A stretch of 64,000 nt of DNA from JASEGV01 sp947085405 (GTDB lineage: Bacteria > Bacteroidota > Ignavibacteria > UBA10030 > BY39). The notes beneath the pieces were generated by a model. It worked only from the letters and a program-made list of their open reading frames with translations, was not told the DNA's origin and made no database searches. Position numbers and translations under genes: made by a program. This document shows, piece after piece, positions 1-7,729 of this stretch; the stretch's first letter is position 1; every line of letters starts with the position of its first letter. The stretch is from positions 62,001-126,000 of the forward strand of contig CAMTWO010000023.1 in assembly GCA_947085405.1 (NCBI GenBank). Direction: 5' to 3'.

Positions 1-611
1 ACCTTCTCTTCAAGTTTTGCACGATGCAAAGCTTCACGTGCAAGGGTTGAACCAAGAAACTTATAAGCACCCTTAACTGCACTGAAAGTTGTCTTGTTTC
101 CATCCTCTAACATTTTATTCTTAAATGTTTCAAAGTCAGCTATCAAGTTGCTAAAGTCTTCTTCTTTTGATTTGAACAAATTTTCATACGATTTTCCAAC
201 AAAATCTTTACTGTGTTTAAAGGCATTTATTATTTCTTTGTTCTCGTTGATCAAAAATATGTTCGCCGACGTTGTTCCAAATAGATGGAACAGCATTTTC
301 ATCTTATTCGAAAAATTAATATTTATTATTCTATCAAAAAGATGTCCGGTGATGTTATTGATGGTTAGGTTATTTAATTCAGTAAATAAAGAGATTGAAT
401 TCCGTTTTGCCCTTGCGATTTGTTCTCGCATGAAAATAAAATTCATCTGCGGAGTAATAGAGACAGATAAAGTTTTAGGAGTAGTGTTTGCAAGCAGCGA
501 AATTTGTAATTCATTTTTTTGTTGTGAATATAATTCAAGGACAGCAGCATTTTTGAGTGCCACATTAAATTCATCTGCAAGACTTTGAAGTGTTATAAAA
601 TGATTCAACAT
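1..611 (-). CDS. rqcH: RqcH/NFACT (FbpA-like) family protein, C-terminal part beyond window
   Basis: The minus strand is open from an ATG at 611 to the window edge, giving the first 203 residues. The protein begins MLNHFITLQSLADEFN and continues with a phenylalanine-rich stretch and TGHLFDRIINI, which resembles the NFACT-N domain of RqcH/FbpA. Family members bind the stalled 50S subunit-peptidyl-tRNA complex and add C-terminal alanine tails during ribosome rescue. The helical region from about residue 160 would be the start of the coiled-coil arm. A purine-rich stretch (AAAGGAAAA) precedes the ATG. The plus-strand ORF over the same bases has no recognisable content. Full length, the NFACT-R domain and the catalytic residues lie outside the window, so the orthologue call is moderate. 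Confidence 0.72.
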   Translation of the reverse strand, partial: MLNHFITLQSLADEFNVALKNAAVLELYSQQKNELQISLLANTTPKTLSVSITPQMNFIFMREQIARAKRNSISLFTELNNLTINNITGHLFDRIININFSNKMKMLFHLFGTTSANIFLINENKEIINAFKHSKDFVGKSYENLFKSKEEDFSNLIADFETFKNKMLEDGNKTTFSAVKGAYKFLGSTLAREALHRAKLEEK

Positions 612-829
612 AATTTTTGATTTTCCTTTTTTATCCGCTCAAATATACAAAAACCGAAGCATATCTCAAACACGAGAGAAAGGCTTGGAAGATGATTAAA
701 AATTTTGTAATTTAGGTGTGGCAATTTCCAGTTTTTATCATTTCTGATTAATAAACGCCAATTTTATAAATTCCTATGTGAGTTTGTATTTATTCAGAAG
801 CGCTATCAAAAAAAATAATAGGATTATAG

Positions 830-1711
830 ATGATTTCGAGCATGACGGGCTACGGCAGAGGCGACGCTGCACAAAAAGGTATTACTGCAACGGCAGAACT
901 TCGCAGCGTGAATAACCGGTTCTTAGAACTAACAATACGGCTTCCAAAGAATTTATCGCATCGCGAAAACGATGTAAAAGAAATAGTGCAATCTAAGATT
1001 GACCGCGGCAAAATTAATTTGTCTGTAAATATCGAAACGCCTGTCGATCAACGGGCACCTATGATGATTAATAAAGACGCTGCCCAGATGAGTTATAAAA
1101 TACTTAACGAGCTAAAAAAGTCGGTTAATATCAAAGAAGACATTACAATCGATCATCTATTAAAGTTTTCCGAAATCATACGACCCGAAGATAAAGAAAA
1201 CACAGGCGAAGTTGAATGGGTGTTGTGCGAGAAAGCGGTTAGAAAAGCTTTAGGCAATCTTCTGAAAATGCGCGACGATGAAGGGAGCGAATTGCAAAAA
1301 GATTTATCCCGTCGAATAAAATTGATTGATAAAAAGATCGATATAATTGAGAAGCTCTCGAAACAACGCATCCCAATCGAGCGAACCCGGCTGCGCGAAC
1401 GAGTTGAAAAATTAATTGAAGCCAAAGACCGTATCGATGATAAACGCTTGGAACTCGAAATAATATTATTATCTGAAAAATTGGATGTTACAGAAGAGTG
1501 TGTGCGGCTGCGAAGTCATCAAAAATATTTTCTCGAATCTATGAATGGTAAAGAACCATCAGGAAGAAAATTAAATTTCCTGGTTCAGGAAATTCATCGC
1601 GAGGTAAATACGATAGGTTCCAAAGCAAACGATGCAATAATTTCGCGGCACATTATTGAAATAAAAGAAGAGCTTGAAAAAATAAGAGAACAAATTCAAA
1701 ATATAGAATAA
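830..1711 (+). CDS. yicC: YicC family endoribonuclease
   Basis: This 293-residue protein opens with MISSMTGYGRG, the signature of the YicC N-terminal domain, and ends with the conserved DUF1732-type block around LNFLVQEIHREVNTIGSKAND. Its length matches the family (about 290 residues). YicC-type proteins are RNA-binding ring-forming endoribonucleases implicated in small-RNA turnover and stationary-phase survival. The stop codon shares one base with the gmk start (TAATG), so the two genes are translationally coupled. The yicC-gmk-rpoZ order is common across bacteria and supports the call. A 218-bp gap separates it from the divergent rqcH-like gene and should contain both promoters. Confidence 0.93.
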   Translation: MISSMTGYGRGDAAQKGITATAELRSVNNRFLELTIRLPKNLSHRENDVKEIVQSKIDRGKINLSVNIETPVDQRAPMMINKDAAQMSYKILNELKKSVNIKEDITIDHLLKFSEIIRPEDKENTGEVEWVLCEKAVRKALGNLLKMRDDEGSELQKDLSRRIKLIDKKIDIIEKLSKQRIPIERTRLRERVEKLIEAKDRIDDKRLELEIILLSEKLDVTEECVRLRSHQKYFLESMNGKEPSGRKLNFLVQEIHREVNTIGSKANDAIISRHIIEIKEELEKIREQIQNIE

Positions 1712-2271
1712 TGAGTAATCCGAAACTGATTGTCGTCTCTGCACCCAGTGGCTGTGGCAAAACAACAATTGTGAAAGAAATTTTGAAAAGTCATCCGGAA
1801 TTTCATTTCTCGGTGTCGGCAACCACCCGTACGAAACGAAATAATGAAACAGACGGCAAAGATTACTACTTTATAACTAAAGAAGAATTTCAAAAACATA
1901 TCGAAAATGATACGCTCATCGAGTGGCAAAAAATTTATGACGATTATTATGGCACGCTTGTATCCGAAGTTGATAAATCGTTTGCCTGCGGTAAATCGGT
2001 TGTATTCGATATAGATGTATTAGGTGCTTTATCTATAAAAAAGAAATATCCTGAAGATTCGATGCTGATTTTTATTGATGTCCCGGATATGAATATTTTA
2101 AACGAGAGGCTGAAAAACAGAAAAACAGAAAGCCCCGAAACACTAAAAAAACGAATCGACCGTGTCGAAATGGAAATGAAACAAAAAACATTATTTGATT
2201 ATATTGTAATAAACGACCAGCTCCAACAAGCTGTCGAAGAAGTTGAAAAAATAATAAGCAATAAACTTTAA
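1711..2271 (+). CDS. gmk: Guanylate kinase
   Basis: This 186-residue cytoplasmic enzyme phosphorylates GMP to GDP with ATP. The P-loop APSGCGKTT lies at residues 11-19. The GMP-binding segment SATTRTKRNNETDGKDYYF follows near residues 36-54, with the Arg and Tyr residues expected to contact the guanine nucleotide. The lid and C-terminal helices complete a normal-length protein. It starts one base inside the yicC stop codon and is followed after 39 bp by the RNA polymerase omega-like gene, a typical guanylate kinase-omega pairing. Nothing unusual is seen. Confidence 0.97.
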   Translation: MSNPKLIVVSAPSGCGKTTIVKEILKSHPEFHFSVSATTRTKRNNETDGKDYYFITKEEFQKHIENDTLIEWQKIYDDYYGTLVSEVDKSFACGKSVVFDIDVLGALSIKKKYPEDSMLIFIDVPDMNILNERLKNRKTESPETLKKRIDRVEMEMKQKTLFDYIVINDQLQQAVEEVEKIISNKL

Positions 2272-2310
2272 TTAGAAAATAACAACAAAAACAAAATTCA
2301 AAGGAAACTA

Positions 2311-2631
2311 ATGCCAATAAAATCTATAAGTCTTGAAGCTCTGGAATCAAAAGTTGAAAACATTTACGAGGCAATCGTGGTGTTATCGAAACGCGCTCAG
2401 CAGATTAATGAAGAAATAAAGATTGAATTCAACCAGCGGCTCGAGATAGTTCAATCGAAATTAATGAGCGAAGATTCGGATGAACCTGAAACTATGGAAA
2501 CGGTAACTAATCCGGAACAGGTTCTCATAGCACGCGAATTCGAAAAGCGGCCGAAACCAACACAGGTAGCTATCGAAGAATTGCTCAATTCAAAATTGGA
2601 TTTTAAATATAAAAGCGAAAACAACAGCTAA
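2311..2631 (+). CDS. rpoZ: RNA polymerase omega (RpoZ/Rpb6-like) subunit
   Basis: This small acidic 106-residue protein has the omega/Rpb6 pattern: a segment near residues 8-36 (ESKVENIYEAIVVLSKRAQQ) corresponds to the KVxNRFxLVLxxAKRARQ core that clamps the beta-prime C-terminus. A central acidic stretch and AREFEKRPKPTQVAIEELL follow. The divergent N-terminus is typical of Bacteroidota-type omegas. Position directly after gmk and before coaBC strengthens the call. An AAGGAAA sequence sits just upstream of the ATG. The role would be assembly and stabilisation of RNA polymerase. Confidence 0.85.
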   Translation: MPIKSISLEALESKVENIYEAIVVLSKRAQQINEEIKIEFNQRLEIVQSKLMSEDSDEPETMETVTNPEQVLIAREFEKRPKPTQVAIEELLNSKLDFKYKSENNS

Positions 2632-2643
2632 TTTTGAATTAAT

Positions 2644-3867
2644 ATGTTACGCAGCAAAAAAATATTGATCGGAATTACAGGCGGAATTGCCGCTTACAAA
2701 ATTCCCCTGCTCGTCCGCGAATTTAAAAAACAGGGTGCTGCTGTAAAAGTAGTGATGACAAAAGCGGCTATCGAATTTATAAACCCGAACACACTTGCGG
2801 CTCTTTCTGAGAATGAAATTGTAACCGATACTTTTCCTGATGCATCTCTATCAGTTATTAAATCCGAAACGTGGCACATCCACCTCGGAACTTGGGCTGA
2901 TATTATGTTGATAGCTCCTGCAACAGCTAATACCATAGCAAAAATCGCTTATGGAATTGCTGATAATCCGGTTACTATTATGGCGCTTTCGGTTCGCTGT
3001 CCGGTTGCCATTTCCCCGGCAATGGATACATATATGTGGGAAAATCCGGCGACACAAGAAAATTTATCAAAACTCAGGCAGCGCGGTTATCGAATAATTA
3101 ATCCCGAAGTCGGCGAACTCGCCAGCGGTTTAACAGGCAAAGGTCGTTTACCTGAAATAAAAAAAATAACAACTTCTATACAAAATATTTTAGACAAGGC
3201 GCATCAAGATTTTTCCGGTAAAAAAATACTCGTTACTGCCGGACCGACTTATGAACCAATCGATCCGATTAGATACATCGGAAACAGATCCTCCGGTAAA
3301 ATGGGCTTTGCGATTGCCCGATGTGCTGCTGAACGCGGTGCCAAAGTTACCCTGATAACAGGACCCTCGAATCTGGAAACACCTAATTTTGTAGAGAGGA
3401 TTGAGATTGAAACTGCTGAAGAAATGTATAACCAATGTATCAAACATTCCTCTAAATCCGACGTTGTAATAATGGCGGCAGCCGTTGCCGATTTCAAACC
3501 AGAGATTACAGCGAACCGCAAAATTAAAAAAGAAGATATAGTCAGCAATAATCTTACACTGAAACTTACAAAGACAAAAGATATTTTAGAAACGTTAGGA
3601 AAGAAAAAAATAAAACATCAAGTGCTTGTCGGTTTTGCATTGGAAACTGATAACGAAATTGAAAATGCAGTAAAAAAACTAAATCGTAAAAATCTCGATT
3701 TTATTGTTATGAACAACCCATTAAAAAAAGGGGCAGAAATCGGCAGCAACACAAACGTCGTATCTTTCCTCCATAAAAATGGAACGAAAGAAATCTTTAA
3801 TAAAATGCTGAAAGACGATGTTGCAAATCAAATACTTAATCGTATTTCTAAATTGATCAGAAGCTAA
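2644..3867 (+). CDS. coaBC: Bifunctional phosphopantothenoylcysteine decarboxylase/synthetase
   Basis: This 407-residue two-domain enzyme carries out steps 2 and 3 of coenzyme A synthesis. The N-terminal CoaC flavoprotein domain (about residues 1-185) shows GITGGIAAYK, the HIHLGTWAD region carrying the catalytic His, the APATANT FMN-binding segment and PAMDTYMWENP, the substrate-recognition clamp. The C-terminal CoaB domain (about 190-405) opens with VTAGPTYEPIDPIRYIGNRS and contains AAAVADFKP. The CTP-dependent ligation of cysteine to 4'-phosphopantothenate occurs there. Its stop codon is immediately followed by the ATG of the downstream glycosylase gene, so it belongs to the yicC-dnaB operon. 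Length and motifs are normal. Confidence 0.96.
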   Translation: MLRSKKILIGITGGIAAYKIPLLVREFKKQGAAVKVVMTKAAIEFINPNTLAALSENEIVTDTFPDASLSVIKSETWHIHLGTWADIMLIAPATANTIAKIAYGIADNPVTIMALSVRCPVAISPAMDTYMWENPATQENLSKLRQRGYRIINPEVGELASGLTGKGRLPEIKKITTSIQNILDKAHQDFSGKKILVTAGPTYEPIDPIRYIGNRSSGKMGFAIARCAAERGAKVTLITGPSNLETPNFVERIEIETAEEMYNQCIKHSSKSDVVIMAAAVADFKPEITANRKIKKEDIVSNNLTLKLTKTKDILETLGKKKIKHQVLVGFALETDNEIENAVKKLNRKNLDFIVMNNPLKKGAEIGSNTNVVSFLHKNGTKEIFNKMLKDDVANQILNRISKLIRS

Positions 3868-4572
3868 ATGAGCGATATTCGAAAAGAATTTAAAGATATT
3901 CTAAACAGTGCAGAAAGCTACTTAATGCAACAGGAACAGTTGTTTGGCGGTATCATTTATAAAGCATCGGCATCAAAAATCGAAAAAACTTCTGCACCTT
4001 CAGCAGAATTTCAAAGCGTAAATAGTTTAGATGAATTTAACGCACAGATATCTTCTTGTAAGAAATGTTCTTTAGGCGATACACGTAAAAATTTTGTATT
4101 TGGAGTTGGTAATCCGAATGCAAAAGTGATGTTTGTAGGTGAAGCTCCGGGCGCTGATGAAGATGCTCAGGGTGAACCTTTCGTCGGACGCGCAGGTCAG
4201 TTACTAAATAAAATTTTGGAAGCAGTTCAACTCAAACGTGAAGATGTTTATATATGCAACATTCTGAAATGTCGTCCACCCGATAACCGCGACCCGATGT
4301 TAAAAGAAATGGAACTTTGCTCTCCATATCTTTCGAAACAAATAGAATTAATAAAACCGAAATTTATTATTTGCTTGGGTCGAATTGCTGCTCAATGGTT
4401 GCTTCAAACAAACGATAGTTTAACATCGATGCGGCAAAAAGTTCATAATTACCAAGGGGCTAAATTAATTGTAACGTACCACCCGGCAGCGTTGCTGCGT
4501 AATCCGAATTGGAAGCGACCGACTTGGGAAGATATGCAATTATTCCAAAAACTTTATAACGAACAAATGTAA
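3868..4572 (+). CDS. Uracil-DNA glycosylase, family 4 type with [4Fe-4S] cluster
   Basis: This 234-residue protein has a roughly 60-residue N-terminal extension followed by the family 4 core. Four cysteines in the expected spacing (C64, C67, C135, C151) should bind a [4Fe-4S] cluster. GEAPGADEDAQGEPFVGRAG (91-110) holds the catalytic motif and uracil pocket, and KCRPPDNRDP (134-143) surrounds the third cysteine. YHPAALLRNPNWKRP near the C-terminus is the second active-site motif. The enzyme removes uracil from DNA to start base-excision repair. It abuts coaBC with no spacer and ends one base before dnaB, so all are probably co-transcribed. Confidence 0.93.
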   Translation: MSDIRKEFKDILNSAESYLMQQEQLFGGIIYKASASKIEKTSAPSAEFQSVNSLDEFNAQISSCKKCSLGDTRKNFVFGVGNPNAKVMFVGEAPGADEDAQGEPFVGRAGQLLNKILEAVQLKREDVYICNILKCRPPDNRDPMLKEMELCSPYLSKQIELIKPKFIICLGRIAAQWLLQTNDSLTSMRQKVHNYQGAKLIVTYHPAALLRNPNWKRPTWEDMQLFQKLYNEQM

Positions 4573-4573
4573 T

Positions 4574-6037
4574 ATGTCTGAAAAGAAAAGAAGTAAAAAA
4601 AATACAGACTCAATAAATATTAGAGACCAACACGAGGGACGCGTACCTCCTCAGGCGGTAGAAATCGAGGCTCAGGTTTTAGGTTCTGCTTTAATTGAAA
4701 AAGAAGCTGTCCCAAAAATTATAGAGATTCTGCAGCCTGATATGTTTTACAAACCTGCACATCAAAAAATTTATCAGGGTATTATTGCCTTATTCGAACG
4801 CAACGAGCCTGTTGATGCTGTAACTTTAAGTGAAGAATTAAGGCGACGCGGCACATTAGAAGAAATCGGTGGTTCCATATATTTAACAGAATTAACGATG
4901 CAAGTAAACAGTGCTGCTAATGTGGAATTCCATGCCCACATTATTCTCGAAAAAGCTCTGATGCGCAATCTCATTACAACTTCTGCCGAAATAGCTAATA
5001 GAGCTTACAGCGATTCGGAAGATGCTATCGATTTACTCGATGCTGCTGAGACAAAAATATTTCAGATTTCTGAATACAGGATGAAGAAAAGTGCAACACC
5101 TATAAAACGGGCGCTAAACGAAACCCTCGAAATTTTAGAAAAAATCCACGGTAAGCACGGAGGCATCACCGGTGTTCCTACCGGATTTACAGATTTAGAT
5201 AACGCAACCGGAGGATTTCAAAACTCCGATTTAATTATTATTGCCGGGCGCCCAAGCCAGGGCAAAACAGCTCTTGCACTTTCAATAGCTCGCAACGCTG
5301 CTCTCCACACCGTGAAACCTACAGCTATAGTAATTTTTAGTATTGAAATGGCTGAGCAGCAATTAGTTACCCGCTTGATTTCTTCGGAAGCAAGGATAAA
5401 CGCTCATGCACTCCGTACGGGCAGATTACCAGATGAGAAGTGGCAACGTTTAGGAATGGTTGTTGGACGCCTTGCAGAAGCAAAAATATTTATAGACGAT
5501 TCACCATCGCTTTCGATTTTAGAAATCCGCGCAAAGGCACGACGCTTAAAAGCCGAGCATAACATCGGAATGATTATCATCGACTATTTACAACTCGTTC
5601 ATCCTCCTAAAAGTATGGACAGCCGTGAACGGGAAATTTCCATGATTTCACGGTCGTTGAAAGCTTTAGCAAAAGAGATAAATATTCCTGTTATCGCACT
5701 ATCTCAATTGAACCGCGGACTTGAAACACGCAGCGGCGACAAGCGTCCCGTACTTGCTGACCTCCGCGAGTCGGGTGCTATCGAACAAGACGCCGACGTT
5801 GTTATATTCGTTCACCGCCCCGAAACTTATAAGATTAACGAGGTGGATGACGCACACGGAAATAAAATTTCAACCGAAAGACTCGCCGAACTTATTATCG
5901 GTAAACAACGAAACGGTCCTACAGACATAATACGACTGACATTTCAAAAAGAATACGCCGGTTTTGAAAACCGTGCATCCGATACTCTCGAAGAGTTAGT
6001 AGTTTCTACTACATCCGGATCAGATTTACCTTTTTAA
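4574..6037 (+). CDS. dnaB: Replicative DNA helicase DnaB
   Basis: This 487-residue hexameric helicase of the replisome unwinds DNA ahead of the fork. The N-terminal domain starts near RVPPQAVEIEAQVLGSALI, and a linker follows to about residue 190. The RecA-like C-terminal domain has Walker A GRPSQGKTAL, Walker B around IIIDYLQLVH, the DnaB motif with ALSQLNRGLETR, and the arginine-finger region RESGAIEQDADVV. No intein is present at the common P-loop insertion site. It is the last gene of the housekeeping operon. Two bases after the last sense codon comes a perfect GC-rich hairpin (6038-6052), which might assist termination although it lacks an immediate T-tract. Confidence 0.97.
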   Translation: MSEKKRSKKNTDSINIRDQHEGRVPPQAVEIEAQVLGSALIEKEAVPKIIEILQPDMFYKPAHQKIYQGIIALFERNEPVDAVTLSEELRRRGTLEEIGGSIYLTELTMQVNSAANVEFHAHIILEKALMRNLITTSAEIANRAYSDSEDAIDLLDAAETKIFQISEYRMKKSATPIKRALNETLEILEKIHGKHGGITGVPTGFTDLDNATGGFQNSDLIIIAGRPSQGKTALALSIARNAALHTVKPTAIVIFSIEMAEQQLVTRLISSEARINAHALRTGRLPDEKWQRLGMVVGRLAEAKIFIDDSPSLSILEIRAKARRLKAEHNIGMIIIDYLQLVHPPKSMDSREREISMISRSLKALAKEINIPVIALSQLNRGLETRSGDKRPVLADLRESGAIEQDADVVIFVHRPETYKINEVDDAHGNKISTERLAELIIGKQRNGPTDIIRLTFQKEYAGFENRASDTLEELVVSTTSGSDLPF

Positions 6038-6238
6038 TCCGCCAAAGGCGGACGAGGGTTTAACCCGCCTGCCGGTCGGGCAGGTTCCCCGCCCCTTGAG
6101 GCGAAAAAATATTTTTTTTTTCAGATACCTCGCTGCCCCGCCTGCCAAAGTCCGTCAGTTGACGGACGGCGGGCAGGTTGCGGCGAGGAGATTCATTAGT
6201 TAACAAAACTCTAACATCATTAATCAATCTTTAATTTT
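6038..6238. repeat. Cluster of GC-rich palindromes after dnaB
   Basis: Three hairpins occupy this gap. The first is TCCGCC-AAA-GGCGGA at 6038-6052, starting immediately after the dnaB stop. The second is CCTGCC/GGCAGG at 6068-6084. The third is a larger structure at 6141-6177 with outer CCTGCC/GGCAGG arms and an inner TCCGTC-AGTT-GACGGA hairpin. A run of T residues (about 6108-6121) lies between them. The GC-rich composition contrasts with the A/T-rich surroundings. Similar palindromes recur elsewhere in the window, so these are probably interspersed repeats rather than dedicated terminators. Confidence 0.75.
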
Positions 6239-7000
6239 ATGAAAAATTTTATCTTCTTCTTATTCCTATTATTCTTATTAGCCGGCTGCCAATCAACCAA
6301 AATGGTTCCCGGATTATATTGGGAACAATTAACCTACAAAGTATCTTCCGAAGGCGACACGAGCAAAATCAATCAGAAATTATTTTTGATACCGAATAGA
6401 TTAAGAACTGAAGTCTTAACCGACTACGCTGACTCTTTTACAATAATACAACTCGATTCACAAATTGCACTGCGGGGTAACCCGATAGATAGCTCATATT
6501 CAAGAACAACATTTGAAGAAATTACCAAAAGTCAGGAATTGAGAAAAGAAAACGTCCGCCGTATGCGCGCTCAGATGGATACTCTGCCTCCTAATTTAAG
6601 GCGATTGATGGAAATGGATATGGGAGTAAAATGGCAACCTGAAAAATATGCGATAATTGAAACAGGTGAGAAGAAAATAATTTCAGGATTGAATTGCGAA
6701 AAATTTATTGTAACAAACCGCGACAGTTTAGAAGGCGAATACTGGGTAACTAATGATTTAGGCTCGATGGATCAGTACGGAAAAGATTGGTCGGCAATTA
6801 TGGAAAAAACTATGTCGCTAATTGTTTTTGAAAAATTTAAAATGCTTTACGAAAAAGGTTTTATTGTTGCTTCTGAAATTAAAGGTACGCATTTACTGGT
6901 AACTAAAGTTGAAAAAAAATTATTACCTGATAATTTATTTTATGTTCCGGAATATTATAATTTCATTCCGACAGTTACTCGCAGACAATCACCTAACTAA
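6239..7000 (+). CDS. Lipoprotein of unknown function (DUF4412-like)
   Basis: This 253-residue protein starts with a hydrophobic signal peptide and a clear lipobox, LLAGC, with the acylated Cys at about residue 17. The mature part has beta-rich segments and an ISGLNCEKFIVTN turn, then ends with a LFYVPEYYNF motif. That pattern recalls DUF4412-type periplasmic or outer-membrane lipoproteins, where a bound ligand has not been established. The last 12 bp overlap the 3' end of the convergent pgeF gene. I do not recognise a specific function. Confidence 0.7.
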   Translation: MKNFIFFLFLLFLLAGCQSTKMVPGLYWEQLTYKVSSEGDTSKINQKLFLIPNRLRTEVLTDYADSFTIIQLDSQIALRGNPIDSSYSRTTFEEITKSQELRKENVRRMRAQMDTLPPNLRRLMEMDMGVKWQPEKYAIIETGEKKIISGLNCEKFIVTNRDSLEGEYWVTNDLGSMDQYGKDWSAIMEKTMSLIVFEKFKMLYEKGFIVASEIKGTHLLVTKVEKKLLPDNLFYVPEYYNFIPTVTRRQSPN

Positions 7001-7729
7001 TCCGATTACGCCCATCATCCTACCCGATTTTTCTTTATCGCGGCGGTGCGAGTGGAATAAGTTAGCGTTGCAGATCGTGCAGTATTCGGAAACTTCGATA
7101 TTCTCCTTACTAACACCTGCATTTAGCATCAGAGTTTTGGCGTGTTCCTTCAAATTAAGATGCAGCTTTGGATTTCGAACAAGAAACTCGTGCGAAAATC
7201 TTTTTGCTACATCTTCTCCAACCTCATAACAACAAACGCCGGCAGCAGGTGCAATATAAGAAATCAGGTCTGCGGGAGAAGTTCCAAATTCTTCTCGCAT
7301 CATACGAATTGCCCGTGATACAATATTCATCTCGCTTCCACGCCACCCTGCGTGCACAGCTCCTATTGATTTCGTTACAGAATCGAACAAAAACACGGGT
7401 AAACAATCGGCGGTGCTAATAGTTAAAAAAACGCCTTTCGAGTCAGTAATCAATCCATCGCACGAATCGTAGCCGCCTTGAGTATATACTCTTTGAACCA
7501 CGCCGCCCTGAACTTGTCGAGGTATCGCAAGCTCGTCCAATCCGATTTTCAAGGCGCCAAAAAATCGTTCGCGGTTTTCTAAAACGTTTAACCGTTCATC
7601 TCCAACGTTGAAGCTCAAATTCATTCCGAATTGTCCCGGACTTATTCCACCAAGTCGTGTGCTGAATCCAAACTTTAGTTCATTGAACTTGGAAAATTTT
7701 TCCGATGCGATTATTATTATTTCACTCAT
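6989..7729 (-). CDS. pgeF: Peptidoglycan editing factor / YfiH (laccase-domain) purine nucleoside phosphorylase
   Basis: This 246-residue YfiH-family protein has all family blocks: CDGLITD, ADCLPVFLFD, GAVHAGWRGSEMNIVSRA, IAPAAGVCCYEVGEDV and a C-terminal HSHRRDKEKSGRMMG. The His and Cys residues in ADC, HAGWRG and the C-terminal HSHR form the metal site. Characterised members have purine nucleoside phosphorylase and adenosine deaminase activity, and PgeF in E. coli prevents misincorporation of L-Ser into muropeptides. The start overlaps the end of the upstream histidine kinase gene by 8 bp, so the two are coupled. The 3' end overlaps the convergent lipoprotein gene by 12 bp. Confidence 0.93.
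   Translation of the reverse strand: MSEIIIIASEKFSKFNELKFGFSTRLGGISPGQFGMNLSFNVGDERLNVLENRERFFGALKIGLDELAIPRQVQGGVVQRVYTQGGYDSCDGLITDSKGVFLTISTADCLPVFLFDSVTKSIGAVHAGWRGSEMNIVSRAIRMMREEFGTSPADLISYIAPAAGVCCYEVGEDVAKRFSHEFLVRNPKLHLNLKEHAKTLMLNAGVSKENIEVSEYCTICNANLFHSHRRDKEKSGRMMGVIGLVR

Noticed and set aside
94..588. Plus-strand open frame of 164 codons at the left edge
   Set aside because: The opposite strand encodes a recognisable NFACT-N domain over the same bases, and the plus-strand product has no family features.
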